A stretch of DNA of 64,000 nt from Xylaria sp. FL1777. Taxonomy: Eukaryota; Ascomycota; Sordariomycetes; Xylariales; Xylariaceae. Below, piece by piece: positions 59,847 to 64,000 of the stretch. The position numbers and the translations under genes are program-made. The notes below the pieces were generated by a model that saw nothing but the letters and a program-made list of their open reading frames with translations, was not told where the DNA came from and searched no databases. The stretch covers positions 186,001 through 250,000 of the forward strand of contig MU400548.1 of assembly GCA_022578965.1 (NCBI GenBank), given 5' to 3'. Positions within the stretch are counted from its first letter, which is position 1. Each line of letters starts with the position of its first letter.

Positions 59847-61352
59847 CGCTATTCTAGCGATCCCAGATGATAATATGCGGAACACTTTCGTTGTTTGAAA
59901 AGCAGTATGCGGTAGCAATTCTACAAAGGTGTTTTAATTCGCAGTAGCCTTGGTCGCTACTAATAAGCCCGTGATTAGGGTAGAGTCTGGTGGTAATTTG
60001 GATGGTATTTGTAGCGTGGAGCATGATGCCGGGAGAGACGACTTCTTCCTACCCCAGAGAGCACAGGAGCTAATCTTTTTTCAAGGCTTTAATTAATTAG
60101 ATGACGCCAATTCAGTATTCTGATATTGGCAGCCGATCACGTACCGAGGACCTGTGTCGCTGAACCAATGACAGGGGTCCACCACCTTACCAAAACTAAA
60201 TTCTTCTCTGGTGAAAGCAAAGACCTTAGAACTCAGTTGACATGTGACCTTTACATCGCCATTTTTTGTGTCGTCGAATATAGTCTGGTTGGAAACGTGA
60301 TTGCTCCCAAAGTACGCGTCGGAAGGACTATCAAGTCTTAGAGTGTGAAGAGGGAGGGGGCGAATGGATTTGGGATAGCATCACTTGTATTGTGCGGTTG
60401 TTGGACTCATGCTTGAGGGGCGTTGTATTGATTGAGCTGATATCTGAAATCTTTTTAGCTACGTATTCGAGGTTAAACTAAACTTGCGTCACGTTCACCA
60501 TTGCTAGTCTGTGGACAGAATTTCTTACGACTTTGAGATGAAAACAGAAAGGGAATGAGCAATCAAAAGATGCTATGCAATATGAAATAAGTGATGTTTA
60601 GCTCTGGGTTGTAAAAGCTTGGTTAAACACGATGCTAGCTAACGTAGGATTGAAGTTTAACCCTTCTTTCAAGGCATTAATAGCATTGTCTCGTACGACG
60701 TTCTTGCTGTCGCACGGAGGAACCCATCGTTATGTGTTCATCATAGGACAGGCCGGCGAATTTTGAGAGGTTAGCATGCCGTCGGAGTTAACACTCACGG
60801 AAGGATGGTTCTTCCTACGGTCTCCCAGGCCAGCTAGGGCCTAGACATGTCCATTTTAAGGATCACCAGGCGTTTGACCAGCTCCATGGGCAAATTACAA
60901 AGTGAGCGCAAGGGTTAAGAGTTGCATAACCTCGTAGTGCTAAAAACAAAGAAACAATGTGATAGCATAGCATGATGAACGAATTAATTAAACATTATTA
61001 CTTGACCTGCCGCCTTAGCTATAGAATACTTGCTCCTATTAAGGCGGTTTAATGTTGTGTAGATGCAAGCAGGGCACGTAAATCTGCGGAGTAATATACG
61101 CGCATTAGATACGCGTATTTTTCGTATTTAATCACGGTGGCGCCGGATAGTACAAATGTATATTTTAACATTACGCAGAGCGTTTTAATGCCCTTGGTTT
61201 GTCTCTCAACTTTTGCACTATCCCATGCAAATAGAGAGCTAAGCCCTCGGAAGCGCAAACTCGACATCAGTAGGAACTCGTTCGGTGGTAGCTCGGAACC
61301 GCTCATGGGATGCTCCTTTGATGGCATACGTAAATGTATAATGAATTCTGTG
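59847..61352. other. Convergent spacer
   Basis: A 1.5-kb gap between P450 and regulator genes. ORFs are short without family features. No repeat is recognised. Confidence 0.4.
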
Positions 61353-62603
61353 TCACAATACGCAGCTCCTCTGAGTTTCAGACCCAAACACCAGATTCTT
61401 CACCCATAAAAGCTGGTTCTCATAACTTGGGCCTAACACACTGCAGATGGTATGCAAAAAACGATACCCAGCATCACGAATCTGCCACAGGCTTTTTGAG
61501 TGGTGTAGAAGTGCTGTATAGTGGGCGAGAATGACTACCGCTTGCGGCAACCGCTTCATAACCAAGTCATTGAACTTCGCCTCGGTGCAGACAGACCAGA
61601 TGAATGCCATTTGGTGCGTTCGCAGTCGCGTCTTTGCGGCCGATATCTCGTCCAGCCCAACTTGTAATAGTTCTACGGCGCCAAGACATACCTTAAGGGT
61701 TTCCTCATCCATACCATGTGACTCTCCGATCCAGCGGCGCAGATCATTTAACTCGGACCCGTGCGCCTTTCTGGGCCTCTGAATCCCAGTAAAAAGGAGG
61801 AGCGGCCATATCTCCGACTCAGGCAGGACTTGCCATGAGTCTGATACGATGGCCCGCAGGCCACGATGGACTTGCACATAATGGCAGTAATTGTCCAGGA
61901 GCACAGCACCATCGGACTCTAGGCCTGCTAATGTGTCCACTAACATGTGACGTCCAAGAATGGAAGAGAAAAGCAACGCGGCCGAACAGTTCGTCTCATT
62001 AATAAGTAATCGTTCCGTGTTGAAGATATTGATTGCCTGGGTTTGGAGCTGAAAGGCTTCAGAGAGATAGAGGCTGGAGTTTTCGGGTCGTATCACGGCC
62101 AAATGACGAGAGGAGATGGCCAGCATCGCATGAAGCAACCAGGGGAATTCGAGTCCCACTCTATTTGCTAATGTAGTCGCGATTGAGTCGACTTGATCAT
62201 CTAGCTCAGGGATTGCAATAGATAATCTGTAGTGTAGGAGAAACTCCATGTGGTTCATATTTACGGCGGGACCCGGGACTAAGCTCGATTTCGGAGTGGA
62301 AGGCTCATTCGTCCAGTGAGGTTTAGATGGTCTTAAGACAATTCTCGGGCGAGCTCTCGGAGACACGTCTGCCTCTGCAATTGGGGTAAAGCCTGGGCTG
62401 GGAGCATTATCTAGACGATTCGTGCTTCTCCCAGGGCTGGAGATGGCGGATTCTGCCGCTGCAGTTGAGGAACTGACATACTGGCAAGTTCGATGAGTGA
62501 TTGTGCAGTGCGCACACGTTGGTCGCTTCTCATCACACTTGATGTGGCGACGCTTACATTCTCGGCAACCAAGACGAGATTTCCTGTGACTTCGACGATT
62601 CAT
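61353..62603 (-). CDS. Zn2Cys6 fungal transcription factor
   Basis: This is a single exon of 416 aa. The zinc cluster is at the very N-terminus: CRECKRRHIKCDEKRPTC, then two further Cys by residue 40 (AHC ... TCQYV), making the CX2CX6CX6CX2CX6C pattern. A basic RSHRKSRLG stretch precedes it. A Ser/Pro-rich linker leads to a helical regulatory region (from about 115: MEFLLHYRLSIAIPELDD) that resembles the UPC2/sterol-control-like group (fungal transcription factor domain 2). Members activate or repress nearby pathway genes or lipid genes. It is convergent with the P450 gene and only 0.4 kb from dispersed-repeat copy 4. The target genes cannot be read from sequence. Confidence 0.9.
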   Translation of the reverse strand: MNRRSHRKSRLGCRECKRRHIKCDEKRPTCAHCTITHRTCQYVSSSTAAAESAISSPGRSTNRLDNAPSPGFTPIAEADVSPRARPRIVLRPSKPHWTNEPSTPKSSLVPGPAVNMNHMEFLLHYRLSIAIPELDDQVDSIATTLANRVGLEFPWLLHAMLAISSRHLAVIRPENSSLYLSEAFQLQTQAINIFNTERLLINETNCSAALLFSSILGRHMLVDTLAGLESDGAVLLDNYCHYVQVHRGLRAIVSDSWQVLPESEIWPLLLFTGIQRPRKAHGSELNDLRRWIGESHGMDEETLKVCLGAVELLQVGLDEISAAKTRLRTHQMAFIWSVCTEAKFNDLVMKRLPQAVVILAHYTALLHHSKSLWQIRDAGYRFLHTICSVLGPSYENQLLWVKNLVFGSETQRSCVL

Positions 62604-62993
62604 TGAAATTCCGTCGGTGTCTCACGGCACTAGTTTTACGACGGATCCGCGGATTCTAGGGGCGGCCGTAGTGATGATGGGCTTTGGAGAGGGAACGTAA
62701 GCCCCTGGCAAACAAACCTACCTAGGTATCTAGTAAGAAGAGAACAATTGCGGGTATCAAATACGCACGGACTCGTATTCACGCGTAGCAAGCTGGGGTA
62801 ATTTACAACAACCCTCTTGGCACAGCATGTTTGTTTTGGATTTTCCTTCTTGTTACCATGCGTACTTCACGAATCTAACATTTCAGAGACAGCTAAGACA
62901 AAGTATCAAAAGAAATGACGAGCATATTTGTAGACTTCATCACGCGAATAACTCTAGGGTGACAGTGGCCTACGATGACATGCACTTGAGGCG
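62604..62993. promoter_or_regulatory. Regulator gene upstream region
   Basis: An ACCTACCTAGGTATC spacer motif lies at about 62,717-62,731. No other feature is recognised before repeat copy 4. Confidence 0.35.
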
Positions 62994-63265
62994 TGTTACT
63001 CGCGCTGAACACCTTGTATGCTACCCAAATGCATAGTTCGGTGAGACGCTTGGACCGCCCTACGCTAAACTGAGATCTATTGAGACTGTCTCTTGTATTC
63101 AGAAGTGAAGCTATTTAGCCCTCGCTTATCTGAGACATTGGCGGATCTCGGAGGTTAGGAAGGGCGGACTAATTGTATATAGACTCAAGGACAGCCGCCA
63201 AGCCTGGCACAAGACCGGAAGAGACCATATTAGACCTTGGCAGCCATAACCTGGTAATAGTGGCC
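62994..63265 (-). repeat. Dispersed repeat, copy 4 (inverted)
   Basis: Its reverse complement aligns with copies 1-3 over nearly the whole length, including TCTCACCGAACTA and GGTGTTCAGCGCG. It begins TGTTACTCGCGCTGAACACC on the plus strand, which is the minus-strand start of the other copies. The far end (about 63,250-63,265) has diverged, so that boundary is approximate. Confidence 0.75.
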
Positions 63266-64000
63266 CTTGTTATAGCAGTCGCCAATGCTTCCTTCCCGAG
63301 TCTGCTATATATGATCTCTTACAACAAATACTTCGACTCGCCAACTGAATCACTTCGTTCAGGCTCGAGTTCATAGTCTATGGCCGTGAAAGTAGGTAGA
63401 CTGGCGGTCATTTCCAAGAGGGTCATGAGAAAAACAAAAGAGCGGAGCAATTCATCTAATTAGGCCCTACCTAAGAGACTTGATGAGCATCACGACAAAG
63501 GCTTCGCTGTCCGAAACGACGGAGTACCTAATCCCCCGACATATGCGGGTAAAGTGACGCCGGTATAACGCCATCAGACAGAAGAGGTTTTGGAATTAAT
63601 AAGCTTATGTCTCATGCACGGCCATACTATCGCGGTGTAGGTAATGAAGCGGAGACCCCAGCGACGGAGAACGGCACCAACTCATTGAGAAGTAGTAGAA
63701 AGAAATAGAACGGTCCCCCCTCAGATGAAATGGCTTGCATAGATAATTCTAATCATGAGGCAAACACCAGCATGGGTATCAGATGTATCAAATCTGTCTA
63801 GCTTGCGCAAGCGTAAATGATTAGAATATTTTAATGAGTATTTACGGAGGCAAAGTAGGATCTCAATAAGACTCGGCTTACCGTCACATATAAAGACAAA
63901 ATATTGTACAACCTGTTAGAGAGTGCTCCTTCGTAAAAGTTAAATCACCTAGCTTAGGTACCAACCTAAATTAATTCGTAGATAGCTATACAACAACGTC
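63266..64000. other. Terminal spacer
   Basis: No gene is recognisable. One spacer motif (CTTAGGTACCAACC) lies near the window end. Confidence 0.35.

Noticed and set aside
1..64000. CRISPR array or intact transposon gene
   Set aside because: No regularly spaced direct repeats with unique spacers, and no transposase, integrase or reverse-transcriptase motif was seen.

Overview
The window looks like a piece of a filamentous ascomycete genome, probably Sordariomycete-like; species is not determinable. The evidence is short GT-AG introns (46-128 bp) with CTAAC/CTGAC-type branch sites, fungal-only protein families (GH72 glucanosyltransferase, Pdr-type ABC pump, Zn2Cys6 regulator, DUF2985 membrane protein, LysM/chitinase relic) and AT-rich, motif-laden spacers. 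I recognise no tRNA, rRNA, CRISPR array or intact transposase/reverse transcriptase gene. Gene models were spliced by eye.

Layout. 0-4 kb: 3' end of a GPI-anchored beta-1,3-glucanosyltransferase, then a convergent GH94 phosphorylase, probably cellobionic acid phosphorylase. 4-6 kb: motif-rich spacer with a 12-bp tandem array. 6-23 kb: an accessory-looking block with an alpha/beta hydrolase, a GH7 endoglucanase, a Dal5-type MFS permease whose last exon is out of frame, a deleted relic of a SET-domain gene, an FAD aromatic monooxygenase with an 18-bp exon, and an AA11-like copper monooxygenase (LPMO). Three copies of one dispersed repeat (about 230-275 bp, solo-LTR-like) lie in this block and a fourth lies inverted at 63 kb. 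23-36 kb: housekeeping-like genes, namely an SMP-30-like propeller, a DUF2985 membrane protein, a GTPase ending in a farnesylation-type CaaX box, a JmjC/cupin-8 protein and the casein kinase 2 beta subunit. 36-41.8 kb: no recognisable gene. 41.8-46.3 kb: a complete Pdr-type ABC transporter. 46-54.6 kb: mostly spacer, a doubtful one-pass membrane protein and a decayed LysM/chitinase-type gene. 54.6-62.6 kb: a GNA-type mannose-binding lectin, an F-box/WD40 protein, a cytochrome P450 and a convergent Zn2Cys6 regulator.

How it fits together. The 6-23 kb block plus GH94 suggests plant and fungal polysaccharide use (GH7 on beta-1,4-glucan, AA11-like on chitin, GH94 on an oxidised disaccharide), and the monooxygenase/permease pair suggests handling of small aromatic compounds. 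There is no polyketide or nonribosomal peptide core enzyme, so neither oxidase gene can be assigned to a classical secondary-metabolite cluster. The best leads are the dispersed repeat family, the uneven distribution of the TACCTAGGTA-type spacer motif, the CaaX GTPase, and several broken genes beside the repeat copies.
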